DNA from: Moniliella sp. 'wahieum'
Lineage: Eukaryota; Basidiomycota; Moniliellomycetes; Moniliellales; Moniliellaceae
Reading direction: 5' to 3'
NCBI GenBank assembly: GCA_003971905.1
Contig: RSEE01000002.1
Location: 558,001-622,000, forward strand
DNA length: 64,000 nucleotides
Position numbers and translations under genes: made by a program
Shown here: positions 1 through 11,037 of the stretch, piece by piece
How the letters are laid out: every line of letters starts with the position of its first letter
Position numbering within the stretch: position 1 is the first letter of the stretch
Notes under the pieces: model-generated
What the model saw: the letters and a program-made list of their open reading frames with translations, nothing else
The model's database searches: none
Told to the model about the DNA's origin: nothing

Positions 1-1176
1 TAGCTGCCGCTGGCTAGCATTACCCCACCAATGTGACCTATAGTTCACTCTGAGTCTACTAGTATGCCACCCTTGCTCAAGCCATGCATCATGCACCCCG
101 CCCATTTCTCCTCTACGCTTGCCGCCGAGGTGTTCGACGACTTCGGCACCTCTCGTAACACTAAGAAAATCCAAGACTGTTGGCTCGCGTTTGATTTGAT
201 CTATATGCCCCTCAAAGTCCAAGATCATAGACGCCGCTGACGCACTGCAAGCCCATAATCCTGTCAGCGCCGCCACAAAGTGGCCTTTGTGTGGTGGACC
301 ATGAGTGGCAGGATCGAGTTTGATTTCACCTCCCTATGGCTTCGCTCCCTTGAGATTTGCAGTGGCGGGAACCTTCATATGACTGGCAATGATCCAGTCG
401 CGGCGTACCCAACTGTGTGCACCAATAATATATTATTGCTCAACAATAAGAGCATTGGAGAGCGAGGTACTTTGCTGGGGTAGTAGAGACGGCATACTAG
501 GGAGAAGTAAGCCACACGGACGAGGTTAGGATCAGACTATAACTCCAGCAGAGGCAGCATGACTGGTGTGTGTTGGTCTTTTAAGTCAAAAATAGGAAGA
601 GAAACAGGGTATAAAAGTGATGAGAAACCAAGAGGGGGGCGCGATCCTGGCTGCGTGCAGCCCCATCTCACAACCGGACGAATGCATGTCCGCTATAGGT
701 TTGGTGAAGAGCAGGGGTGTGGGGGAGAGAAAGAGAGGGGGGGGTTGGTAACAAAACACACACTGATTGTGCTTGAGCAATTTTTGCCCTTCCCTCTCTC
801 ATCCAGGAGCATCTAACACATGTCATGGCCTTTTTGTGGCAAAAAAAAGACTCCTTTTAAACCGTCGTTTCAGTCAAATATGATCGTTAGCGAAAGCTTA
901 GTAGTATGTGCGCTGCCATTGTACTGCTGGTCGAAACGATCAAAGTGTTCTCGACTGATCATATGCAGCACAGATAGGGTATTCTATCAATATCTTGTAA
1001 TTAGAGGAAGGGGCAACTAACCTCTCTTTTCTCTTGAGAGTACGGTTAACGGTTACAATATTATTTAGTCTACCAATCCTACTATGTCTACCCATCCTTC
1101 TTATCACCTGCATCAACCTCCCATTCCACTCTCTCAACAGATCTCAACCCCTCTGATTCAACACAATAAAGTAGCA
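1..1176. other. Intergenic, no recognisable gene
   Basis: Only short open frames without any recognised motif occur here on either strand. The stretch lies downstream of the minus-strand F-box gene and may include its 3' untranslated sequence. A purine-rich tract with a run of eight G is present near 720-745. Confidence 0.6.
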
Positions 1177-3834
1177 TCACGAGAGAGTGCTTCGACCGAA
1201 GGTAGGTGGAATGCGGAGAACCTTGCCTCTGGCATCAAGGGATTGAGCCACCGGATCCGGGTCAAGAGAAAGCATGCTCGATAAAGCAAAGTCCCAAATC
1301 CGGAGGACAAAGGAACTTCCAACTGTGGTCGTGAGGGCGCGTGTGGGGTCGCGAGAGGCATCCGCCAGTGCAGCAGCGGCTCGTGGGCTTCCGGGTGTAC
1401 CCAAAGGACTGATGCCGCTCCGACCTGGCAAAAAGTAACTGCCCCCTCGGTCATATAGGGGGGTACTGAACCGACTCCGCGAACTGAAATGGAGAAGCAC
1501 ATAAGCGCAGCTCGGGGTCAGCGCGACTGCCACGGGCAAGGTCAGCCCGTTCCGAAGCAGAATGAGAAGCATGCGCGCGGTATTGGCGCGGTATACTTCC
1601 ACCTTGGTCTGGGGATCATTGGGATCAAAACTACGCTTGATTCCTGAACGAGAGACGCGAGGCGAGCGCGGGGAGGCAGGCATATCCGTGACCTGGGCTG
1701 CTCCCATCATGTCGGTGATGGACTCGATACTGTCTTCGTCCGGCACCTCCGAAAGGGCCCCGAGAGAAGCAGGGCTTGCCCTGCCCTTGCCCTTGTCCTT
1801 GCCTTTGTCTGTTCATCCTCATAAAACATCGCAGTGTCACCATAGACCTTTTCCGGGTGGAGGATGGGGTCAAACTGAGCAACTAACGCAGGTGCTCGGG
1901 CAGCAGCTAGGTCCGTCACGTGAATCAAGTCTAGGCGGTTTTCTCCTTGAGTAGATGCCAGGGCGGCAGCGGTGAAGTTGATGAGAAAAGGGGGGTGAGA
2001 GGAGGCCCAGATGCTGGAAGCAAAGAAGGGGGAGGACTTCGTTGTGGTTGCGGCCCCCTCTGGTTTGGAGAATTGGAACAATGCATGCTCCGGAGCGCTG
2101 TACGAACCAGTTGGACTCGTATCTGGTGGCGGGATGAGAATAGCAAACAGTGCAGGTTGAGACAATGGGAATCCTGGTTGAACCACCTGCCGGGGAACCG
2201 GGGCGTCACCATGGTGAACATGAGGCGGAGAAGGTGAAGAGGCATAGGAACGGATGGATGCAAAGTATGATGTATAATCCGCCATGACCAGCAGTTTGTC
2301 CCCATGAGCAGCAACCAAGGTACCGGGCCCACCAGGAGGAGATGAGCAGCTGAGGACGTCCCAGTTGCCCCAGGCAGGTTTTCTAGGAGTGGAATTTTGA
2401 TGAGCAAAGCCCGGACGTGCGCCAGAAATGCCTCTCAGGATAGGAAACAAATGACCCACTCTGGGTTGGCCGTAGGAGGAGCCGGCAGGCCAGTTAATGG
2501 TCCACTCGCTGGCACGAGGAGGGATGGTTAAGGCATCCTCCATCCCCTCCGCAAAAGGAAGCGCTCCATGATGCAGAGACCAGACGACCGTGTTGGAATC
2601 CATGTGAATGGCCCAGATGTTGGTCAATTTGCTGTCTGGATCGGGAACATCGTTGGTTTGGTTGAACTGGCCCGTGGGTTCGGGGATGTTGCGAGCGTCC
2701 TCGGTGATGAAAAAGTACGTGTCATCAAACGTATAGTGAGCGGACCAAGGCCGGCGTATCAAGGATCGAGGAAAGACGACGAGGTCCAAGGTGCGGTAAT
2801 GGCGCATGGTGGAGACGTCCCAGAAGAGCACATCCCCCACGCCTGTAAGAGCAGCGACGATTGACCCCCGCATTTGCAATCCATACAAGCCTGAAGGAAT
2901 ATCCGAGTAGGGCAGGGTGCCCATACCGACGTACACGCCCTTGCGAGGACATGGATGCCCTAGTATTGCTTCTGACTTCCAGACCCCCAGATTTTGTGAG
3001 CCCAGTTTGCGGACTGAACGAAAGATGGGGTTAGCGGCGAAAAAGGAAGAGAGACGATCAAACAAACATACTGTGTCTGTTGATCACAATGAAGCCATTC
3101 TCAGCCACAACCCCATGTTCTGTTTCGCCCACTTGGCGACGGCCCCAGAGAAAGGCGCCCGACTGCGCATCAAGTGTCCAAATGGCCTTCGGGCTCCATA
3201 CCACGATGGTGCCATCATGCGGGAGAGGAATGGCAACTTCATTACTCGAACTAAACGAGTCCATATTCGAGCCGGAGAAGATGGAGTGATAGAGTGCTAC
3301 GCGCTCCTGCTCATGGGCGGAAGTGTAGGCGTCGTCGTTGTCGTCATTGTCGTCGAACGGACGGCTGTGCTGACCAGGCCTAGAGAGCGGGTTTGGCATG
3401 GTGGCAGGGGATGGCTTGGTGGGCATGACATGCTGAATGAGAGGCAACCTTGGCGCGACGGGATGCCACGGGCCCAAGTAGGAGCCATGAAAAGCGGCGC
3501 GTCGGTCCTGGGTCAGGACCCAGGTCTTCCAACTGGTGGTGCGGTCCAGCACGCCCGACTCGTCGTCGGTGGCGGGTGGCGGGGCAGGAGCTGGGGGGGC
3601 ATCGACGGGCGCAAGGGCGAGGCGGCGGGCGAGTTGGCGCCAGATCCAGGGGTCGCTGATGCGAGCGTTCCAGCCGGCGCTCACTGCCGACAGCGCCGCC
3701 ACCTCGTGCGGGGCCAGCACGCCCGCGACAAAAACCGCATGGCCCACCTCAAGCGGCAAGCTGGTGATTGGGTCCCGGAGCGGAGGTGCAGCGGCGAGAT
3801 CAGCGGGCGCGTCGAGCCCAGGCAAGCGCGGCAT
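1177..3834 (-). CDS. F-box protein with beta-propeller-like C-terminal region
   Basis: The protein probably acts as a substrate receptor of an SCF ubiquitin ligase. The first exon encodes an F-box about 30 residues in, reading SLPLEVGHAVFVAGVL then LSAVSAGWNARI then DPWIWRQL, which has the usual spacing of hydrophobic residues and the Trp pair that contacts Skp1. The rest resembles a WD/PQQ-like propeller, with repeats such as TIVVWSPKAIWTLDAQSG and DVLFWDVSTMRHYRT. A 58-bp intron at 3014-3071 (GTATGT, CTAAC branch site, CAG) joins the two long frames in phase. Near 1812-1822, in an AAGGGC-type repeat, the frame changes once, so the last 190 or so residues lie in another frame. That tail has a hydrophobic stretch (LTLPVAVALTPSCAYVLLHF), which is odd for an F-box protein. 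I chose the ATG at 3834 because two CACGTG boxes lie just upstream; an in-frame ATG at 3978 is possible. F-box family is clear, target unknown. Confidence 0.75.
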
Positions 3835-3929
3835 CGCCAGCAAGAGAGCGGTGGTGGCGGCCCCGCGAGTATGCTGTGTGTGGGGCCCGTGCTTGGGGTG
3901 GAGAGGCGCCTGCGTCGGTCCAACCCCAT

Positions 3930-3944
3930 CACGTGGTCCACGTG
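3930..3944. promoter_or_regulatory. Pair of CACGTG boxes upstream of the F-box gene
   Basis: Two perfect CACGTG palindromes at 3930-3935 and 3939-3944 lie about 100 bp upstream of the ATG at 3834. CACGTG is the classical site for bHLH factors such as Cbf1 and Pho4. Two sites nine bases apart, almost one helical turn, would suit two dimers side by side. Function is inferred from motif and position only. Confidence 0.35.
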
Positions 3945-3978
3945 ACCCAATCGACACAAGCATCATCTGGTGGGGCAC

Positions 3979-5006
3979 TCCTGATCACTACCCCGCGGCC
4001 GCGCCCTCGACGTATGATACCTGTAGTCTTCAACCAGGCCTCTCTCCTTCGGTCCCGTTTGCTTCTTTATCTGGATGGACCCAGTCTTCTCCTCGGACCC
4101 CACGATAACGTGGACTGGCAGCCCTACTTCGGATAAGGAGGCTGTTGTCGACAATAAGGGATCTGAAACTATTGCTCGTTTTGGCCTTGCATGTCTCTTC
4201 CCCATTTTCGGTTTTCAATCAGTATGCAACGATCTGTCTCATTCGTTGTTTATTCGGATATGTGTCCTTTCCTATGTACCGGGATAAGCCCCCTGTCGTA
4301 CCAAGCAATTCAAAGAAACAGGATGCCGTTTATCATAGTATGTTGGGCCAAAACGCAGTCCTCCAGAAGCCAAACAAACAACTTCCTTGTGACCCCTTTC
4401 GCCAGCTCAGACTCTAGACGTCGTTGACATGGAACGAATGCGATTGCTGTCCTTTTGCCTCTTTGCTCTTGCTATTGCTACCGTAGCTTAGTACGTTCAC
4501 CGGCCACTCCCCATGCTCATCAGGAGGAACGAACGTCAACGACCCGCCCGATGCCTCCTGACCCCTTCGTTTGGTTGAACGTTGATCCGCCTCCATTGCA
4601 CCATCCATACTACACGTTACACAATGGGGATGCAAGGCAACAACGCGAATGAGATCGGCAGCGAGATGTCTGGCCCTCGGGAAGTGTGTCGAGACCATCA
4701 GCGCAACCGTGGTACTGGCGGAGAGATTGTGCTCGACGCAAAAACCGATAACAGCAATGGATAAGTTAGAAGCCCAGTTGAACTGATGGTGGCTATCGCC
4801 CGATTCGAGGGGCCTCTACAGGCCTAATTATCCTACCCCGCTTGACACGCAACACCCGCGCGTACCAGCCTACTGTATCTCTTCAGGCCTCGGCCTCGTT
4901 GTTCGCCGCGCCTCAAACAAAAAAATCACGGCGTTGGATAAAAAGCGAGCGCGGGCATACAGAGCACCACGGGTGGCAAAGCTTGCCGCTTTCCGCACCA
5001 CATGCG
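3979..5006. other. Intergenic between F-box and voltage-sensor genes
   Basis: No open frame shows a recognisable motif on either strand. The stretch contains the upstream region of the F-box gene at its left end and the 3' flank of the voltage-sensor gene at its right end. Confidence 0.55.
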
Positions 5007-6053
5007 TCATAGATGTTCCTCCTCCTCCTGCGGTCTACGTTCCTGCAATGGCATCTCGGTCAAAGGCGGTGCGGGCGAGCGTACCCGAGGCGACCCCACT
5101 GGAGAATTGTGAAGCGAGCCCAGTAACGCTTCGCGCGATTGACCGGGAGGGAACGGGGGGTAGGAACCGCCGACGCGCAACGGAGCCGAAGAGGTATGCG
5201 AGGAAAAGTGATGATGACCGCTCCATCCGGACCCGCGCCATGGCTGGGTGGCGGGGGAGCGGGCGGACGGGTCGTGGCCCAAGAGGACAGTGTTGCGCCT
5301 ACGCGCCTGGGCGGAAGCTTGTGACCGGCGTACGACAGCGACCAAACGCAAAGCTTGGACCATGTTGCGAACAATAAGCAACACTGAATCGATCCGTTCC
5401 TCGTTATCCGCCGCATCTCGTGGTGGTGGCGATGGCTGGCTGGTTGGCGGACAAGCGTGGTGCACGCCCAATACGATAAGCGTCACAATACACATCACCA
5501 CCAAAGCCAGATCCACAATGTTGAGACGAGATGCCCAGAAGCCTTTGCCAAATGCAGCCAGACGCAATCCCACCTCAAAAATCAGTAGGACATTGATACT
5601 CCCCTCCAGGACAAAGAAGGCGACCGCCCTACTGTTTCGGTGTGCCTGTCCATCGGGAGAAGGGGTGCAGTCCAAATGTGACGCGCCTCCAAAGGATAAA
5701 AAGGCAGCGACAAGCGAAGCGAGTGCCATGCCCCCATAAAGCCAAAGGTAAGCTTGACTGTGGACAAAGCGGTTGGCCGCGCCCTTGAGGGCCTCTTGGC
5801 GGGTAAGACGGTACGTGTACTGCGTGCTGTGTCCATGCACCGAACATGGTCAGTGCTATTCTTAGAGAAAGGGGGAGCGGGGGTATAACACTTGCCCTCG
5901 TGGGCCAGGGGATGGCGTGGGCATGAGCAGTGCCACGTCGGAGCTGTCGGGAGCGACGGACATAGTGGGTTCGTGGCGATGGGCGCGGCGTGAGCCCCGC
6001 ACAGAGCTGGCGGCGGGATAGGACCCGGTCGATTGGGGCGCGTACGAAGCCAT
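5007..6053 (-). CDS. Voltage-sensor-domain membrane protein
   Basis: The second exon encodes one four-helix voltage-sensor module. S1 is around LWLYGGMALASLVAAFLSF, S2 around VAFFVLEGSINVLLIFEVGL, S3 around NIVDLALVVMCIVTLIVLGV and S4 is IVRNMVQALRLVAVVRRS, with Arg at spaced positions. S2 keeps an acidic residue and S3 keeps the Asp of NIVDL. No pore helices follow; the rest is a Ser/Pro/Arg-rich cytoplasmic tail ending in a Glu cluster. That architecture fits a family of single voltage-sensor proteins conserved in fungi and related in fold to Hv1 proton channels. Proton conduction cannot be claimed from sequence alone. An intron of 63 bp at 5827-5889 (GTTATA...CAG) joins a first exon starting at the ATG at 6053. 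A Ser-rich stretch further upstream (about 6065-6140) could be another exon, so the N terminus is uncertain. Confidence 0.65.
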
Positions 6054-6193
6054 GGGCACTCACGCCAGACAGAGGCGTGAGCGGAGGAGGACAATGTCAA
6101 TGGCGACGGCGATGATGACGACGTCGACGATGCAGATGATGGTCCATGACCTGCAGGGTAGTGGGGCAACCTTACGCAAGCCATCAGTGACGG

Positions 6194-6213
6194 GTGATGT
6201 GTGATGTGTGATG
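6194..6213. repeat. Heptamer repeat GTGATGT, nearly three copies
   Basis: GTGATGT occurs twice head to tail followed by GTGATG. The period of seven matches the heptamer arrays elsewhere in the window, although this unit lacks a palindromic core. Confidence 0.6.
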
Positions 6214-6540
6214 AGCGCTGAGCGTTGGCGACGTGGGACGGAGGCCTGGTCCGTGCACGCACCTATCCAGCTGGACTCATCCACGTTTCCTGTCTACCGC
6301 GAGCAGGCAGAAGGGCGGGGCGACGGGCTTCACCACCAATAATGAGGGCGATGCGATGGACCCAGCTAATGGTTCCAGCTATCGACAATAGAGATGGCAC
6401 TGGGGAAGCTACTACGGTGTTTAGGCCCGCTGGTCTTTTCCGAGAGGCCGGAGAAGAGGATTGGAAGGCGGATGGACGGGCGGATTGGGGGACACCGGCG
6501 CCGCCCACCACACGGCATAGAGGGTTAAGGCTCAGGATCG

Positions 6541-7052
6541 CTAGCGAAGGTCAGCTATCAGATCCAGAACTACTCCTGCAGCAAGTCCAGCGAGCTGCGC
6601 TGTCGTGTTGACGAAGGCGCTCTTGGTTCCTTCCTGCGCAGTGTCCTTCATCCAAGTTATGCCGCAAGAAGAACACAGAGACGTATCCGGTAGGGGAAGT
6701 TGAGGAAAGCTTGTCCCTCCTCAACCACTTTCGTACCGTCAAGCACATGCGTCACGCTGGTAGAGGATGCAAAAACTTCTGGGTAGTCTCTTTTTGTACA
6801 AGCCCACCTAGACAATCCACCGTCCCTCTTGGTGGGCACCACACCCCAGACGTCTGGCAAAGCAGGAAAAGCCAGCGCATCCCCAGATCTATCGGTGCCA
6901 AGTGGCAGCCGGCTTCAAGCTGGGATTCCAAACGGAGGAGACGCGCCCAGGGAATCCCACATCTCTTCTGCAAAGCGAACGCAACGTGTAATAGCTTCTC
7001 CCGATGGTGTTCGCCACTCTTCTGCCACAGGTACAGTCCATGTCGCATCCAT
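6541..7052 (-). CDS. Hypothetical protein, interrupted
   Basis: From the ATG at 7052 one frame runs through a coding-like sequence (EEWRTPSGEAITRCVRFAEE) to a single in-frame TGA at 6915-6917. The same frame stays open after it (ALPDVWGVVPTKRDGG, THVLDGTKVVEEGQAFL). Near 6680 the frame changes and ends as DTAQEGTKSAFVNTTAQLAG followed by a hydrophobic helix, stopping at 6541. I do not recognise the family. The C terminus could be a single membrane or amphipathic helix. The interruptions resemble the indels seen in the neighbouring genes, although the in-frame TGA needs either two compensating indels, a small intron or a real nonsense change. Confidence that this is a gene is moderate at best. 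Confidence 0.35.
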
Positions 7053-7350
7053 TTCTCCCGCCCCTCAGTACTGAGACTCAGTAAACTGAGTACTCAATGG
7101 AGTCCGACTCCTAGTTACCTTCCGGAGTTCAGTTGTCGAGGGTACATCTCGTTGTGGGGGGTGACCCGATGACGAGGGCCGAGGCAGTGAGGACAGCAGG
7201 GCGGGTGAAGGCACAGCGGGTGCGGGGCGACGTTGGTGGAAGCAGAAGAACGAGGCAAGTGTTTGAGAAGGTGGTATGGCGAGGACGCCTGAAGTGGCAG
7301 GAGGCGCTCGGGGCTGGAGGATGGAGACGGCTGGCCCTGTGCCTGTCGGC

Positions 7351-7416
7351 TGTCACATGTCACATGCATCACATGTGATGGCATGTGTCGCATGGATGTC
7401 ACATGTCACATGTCAC
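7351..7416. repeat. ACATGT+C heptamer array
   Basis: TGTCACA units (ACATGT plus C) are repeated at 7351-7364 and again at 7397-7416, separated by the related elements ATGCAT and ACATGT. The core ACATGT is its own reverse complement, so the array reads the same on both strands except for the spacer base. Confidence 0.75.
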
Positions 7417-7834
7417 TCTCAAGCTCCAAGGTACTCACTTTGTATTGAGTACGGAGCGAGTAGCGAGTACGTATAGTAATGAGCTAGTGAGCACGAAGTA
7501 CCGAGCACACTGGGTGGCTAGAGAACTGGCGTGCTAGGCGCTGGGCGCAAGTGAGCTAGTGAAGCTAGTGAGAGTGACTCGTATTTTTAAGCGGTGGCCG
7601 GTGGCAAGGGACATGGTGTGGGATGGCTGCGGAGCACGTGCGCTTTGGTACTGGGACGCAGTACTCAGTGGTAGACGGATGGACAGCAGTCTGGATTTTC
7701 CCAGCTCCATTGCCCATCGGACGGGGCCAGACTGGGCCAGAACCCTAGGACTACTATGATATATGACGCCCGCTCCCATGGGGTCTGGTAGGATCTGCGG
7801 CAAGCGTCAAGCTTCACTACTTTCGCTCTGCTTT

Positions 7835-7855
7835 ACTAGTTACTAGTTACTAGTT
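7835..7855. repeat. ACTAGT+T heptamer, three copies
   Basis: Three perfect head-to-tail copies of ACTAGTT. The core ACTAGT is palindromic. Confidence 0.85.
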
Positions 7856-8756
7856 ACTTCGCTTCGGGTCTGCTTCCGGTCTGGTCCGACCTGGGTCAGT
7901 ACTGAACCTCAGTCTGCTGTGCCCTGCGTTGCGGCATCGATGACTTGGCTAGTTCAGACCGATATGTGCCCTCTGATGCAGAGGTACACCCTTGTATACC
8001 CTTGTCTGCCCCCTTGTACTGCCTGTGCCAAGAGCGAGGTGTGTTGCCAGCAGTGCGCCAGTATGGCCGCTCCAAGCTCCATCCCCCTTTGTCCAGCCCC
8101 AGAAGCCAGAAGAGCCCCGGCGGCGGCGTGGGGAACGGGGGCGGAGGATGCTAGTTGCTAGATATATAGATGCTAGGTATTCTAAGAGTCGCTAGTTGCC
8201 GGCTGCCGGATACCATATGTACTCGCTTCCCCGAGTGCCCAGTCCCAGTGCCGTTGAGTACCTGACGCGTCACGCATCACGGTTCAGGCAGAGTACGTAG
8301 CGTAGGCTCTTCGGTACCTGGCCAGCGAGGCGTCGCTACACCGAGCACTCAGTACTCCGTTGGTACTCATACTCTTCAACGTACTCACCCGCCTCGCGGC
8401 CGCGTAGGCTCCATATAAGCTTCACACGCCCCCAGGCCCCCCCGTCCTGGAGCACTCGCCCGGCGCCATGGAGATAGCTTGCGATAGCTCGCCTACCTCG
8501 TGGGGGCCTGAGTGCAGCAATCGGATCGTGCCCAGTATGTATCAACCAACAGTAATACAGTAGCTGCCCTGACCACCAGGCCTCAGACCGGAGCCTCAGG
8601 CCGCAGGCCCGCCGCTCCATTCAACGTATCGCCGTTGCCGGCATCCGTCCTCTTGTCACGCTCGCCACCACCTTCTTGCCCCCCCCCCAACCTCACCGGT
8701 CATCTGGGCGCTCATCCCCACTTCCGCCTCTCCCCCCAATCCAATCCAAGACTTAC

Positions 8757-11037
8757 ATGTCTTCCCTCGACTCCCCCTCCCACGCCTCGGCCGAGCTTGC
8801 CTCGGCCGACGTGGTGACTGCCGGCTCGTTTCTAGCCCGCGCGCTTGCTCGCCATCTCCCCGCGAGTCTCCGCTCCGACACCGCCCTCAGTCCCACCCCA
8901 GCACCAGCAGCAGCAGCCTTGGCAACTCTTTCCCTCCCGGCCCCATCCCTGGCCCTGTGTCCGGTCCCAATCCCGACCCCAACCCCTTCCGTCAAGCCAA
9001 CTCCACCATCACCGAGCGGCCGTGGAAGAGCAGCGAGATTGACCCCCTGACTCGCTCGTCCGACGAGATGCCTGCTTTGGCCTCTTCCCTCCCTCCGGAG
9101 CATGCCCGTGCCCATTCTGTCTCCGTCGCCGATATTTGGCGGGAACAAGAAACAGCTCATCTTTCTCCCTCTGCGCGGACCAAGTCGGCCAGCAGCAGCA
9201 ACAAGCCAACACGGCCCCAAACGTACGTTCCCCCCACTCAATCCCTGTCCCGCAGCAGCCATACCACCCGTGGGTCCCGCCGCGCATCCCAAGCGAGGGG
9301 TATGCCCATCCCCATCGCCAGCACCACCACCGCAGCACGCCAAGCTGGGTCTCACCCTTCCTCCTCTCCTCTTCGCCATCCTATTCGACTCGGCTTCCCA
9401 GTTCATCCATCCAGGCGCTTGCCACGTTACATCTTAGTGGCTCGGGCGGGCCACCACCAACAACGAGAGCGTCCGTGCCGGCCGTATCTACGCGCACCAG
9501 TGTCAGCACCAACCGCCCCCCTCCCTCGACTCACTTTAGCTCGGCCGATCCTGTCTTGGTTCGACCACTGCGACGACCGGGATCCATCGCTTCGACCGGC
9601 ACGACGACCTCGACCAGCTCCAATTCGAGTGTTGCCAATCCGCTTCTCACCTCGTTGAGCAATACCAGTGCCACACCCTCCCCCAACCCGCCTCGCCGGA
9701 TCTCGGAGACAGCTACGTTGTCCCCTCGGGCAGCGACCGAGTTGGCCATCTGGATGTTGAATGGCTCGCCGAAAATTACAGGCCAACCCCAGTCCCCCCG
9801 TCGGACGTCGACGGGGAAAGATCCGGTTGGCCCGAGTTCCAAGGGGGAGTCGCTCCGTCCCCTTGGTTCTGGTCCTTCCAAATCGGCTGGCAGCCCAAGC
9901 TTCCGTCCTTCTGGGGATCTGGTTACGCCAAGGAGCGTGCCCGGCGGGAGTCTGGAAGGGGACTGGTCCCTTGGTTCGCCGGCGGTGCCTCTTGAACAGG
10001 GCCAGTGGGCGCCCGATGAGGAAGTGGAAGAAGAAGACGATGAAGAGGAGGAGGAGGAGGCGAGATTCTGGTCCGAGCAACGAAACGAAAGTTCCTTGTT
10101 GCCCATTGCAGCGCCTTCAAACGTAACGCGGCAAGATTCGATTTGCACCATCGGTTCGGGTCCGGTCCATGTTGGTTCCTCGTTCCCGCCGCCGCGAACG
10201 TCGAAACGGCATCAATTGTTGCGCAAGCATGGTCCGGCTTGGCCAGCGTATTCGGCCAATAGTCACCAACACTATCATATGGCAGTGGCGGTGCTCAACT
10301 CGGAACTGGCCCGGTCTCCTCTGCCTGCATGGGAGGAGGCAGTGGGTGCGTCGGTGGTCAAGTCGTTGTCAAAGGAAGAGGTTGTGCGACAGAGCACCAT
10401 GTACGAGCTGTTACAGACGCAACACCAACTGGTGGTGGATTTGCGTGTGATTTCGGATGTGGTGATTCCGGCGTTGCTCAATGGCTCGGTTCCCCTGTCA
10501 GAGATGAGCGATCCCACGCGTCGTTTTTCTTCGGTCGGGCACGACATTGGTCTGGGGGATGCATCGGAACGAAGTGCGTTTGTGGAGCGGGTGCTTGGCA
10601 CGGTATTTGAGCTGGACCGTCAATCGCGCCAGCTGTTGGCCTTGTTGAAGAAACGGTTTGTCAAGACGGGACCGCAACGCGTGGTGTCCGGCGTGGGAGA
10701 TATCATGTTGCAAACGTTGTTGAACTACGAGTTTGGACGAGCGTTTGAGCTGTACATGCTTTCCTACAGTGGTGGCAAAGCGCGGATCGATCGTGAACTC
10801 AAGACGAATGCGCGGTTCAAGGCGTTTTGGGACGACTTGTGCGAGTACCCGGCGCTGCGTAAGTTGGGCTGGAACCATTTCCACCAAAAGCCCTCGGTCC
10901 ACTTTCAACGCTACGCGTTACAACTGGAAAAACTAATTGAGCGGACCAAAGATGCTGAGGAACTGGGCAACCTACAAACAGCGCTCACCTTGGCCAGGGA
11001 CATTACATTTCGGATCAACGCCAAGATCGACCCATAA
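8757..11037 (+). CDS. Rho guanine-nucleotide exchange factor (DH domain)
   Basis: The C-terminal third is a Dbl-homology domain. Its first conserved region reads RQSTMYELLQTQHQLVVDL, and the helix that contacts the GTPase lies near KPSVHFQRYALQLEKLI. This resembles Rom1/Rom2-type exchange factors, which activate Rho1 at the plasma membrane for wall integrity and polarity. The N-terminal two thirds are Ser/Pro-rich and probably disordered, with an acidic run (EEVEEEDDEEEEEEARFW). A 113-bp intron at 9223-9335 (GTACGT...CGCAG) joins the two frames in phase. Near 8885 one base appears missing, so the first 40 or so codons lie in another frame. The frame ends about 25 residues after the last DH helix. 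No PH or CNH domain, which Rom2-type proteins carry, is visible in the next 1.3 kb. Either the protein is DH-only or the stop at 11035-11037 is premature. Confidence 0.75.

Larger units (their letters stand above)
7053..8756. other. Intergenic region with heptamer repeats
   Basis: No recognisable gene is seen. The stretch separates a minus-strand gene from the plus-strand RhoGEF and therefore holds both upstream regions. It is rich in short repeats built on AGTACT, ACATGT, ACTAGT and ATGCAT, including the arrays listed at 7351-7416 and 7835-7855. Confidence 0.55.

Noticed and set aside
9223-9255. A 33-bp intron in the RhoGEF ending at the first CAG
   Set aside because: It would be shorter than fungal introns and leaves the wrong frame; the CAG ending at 9335 gives a 113-bp intron and restores the long frame.
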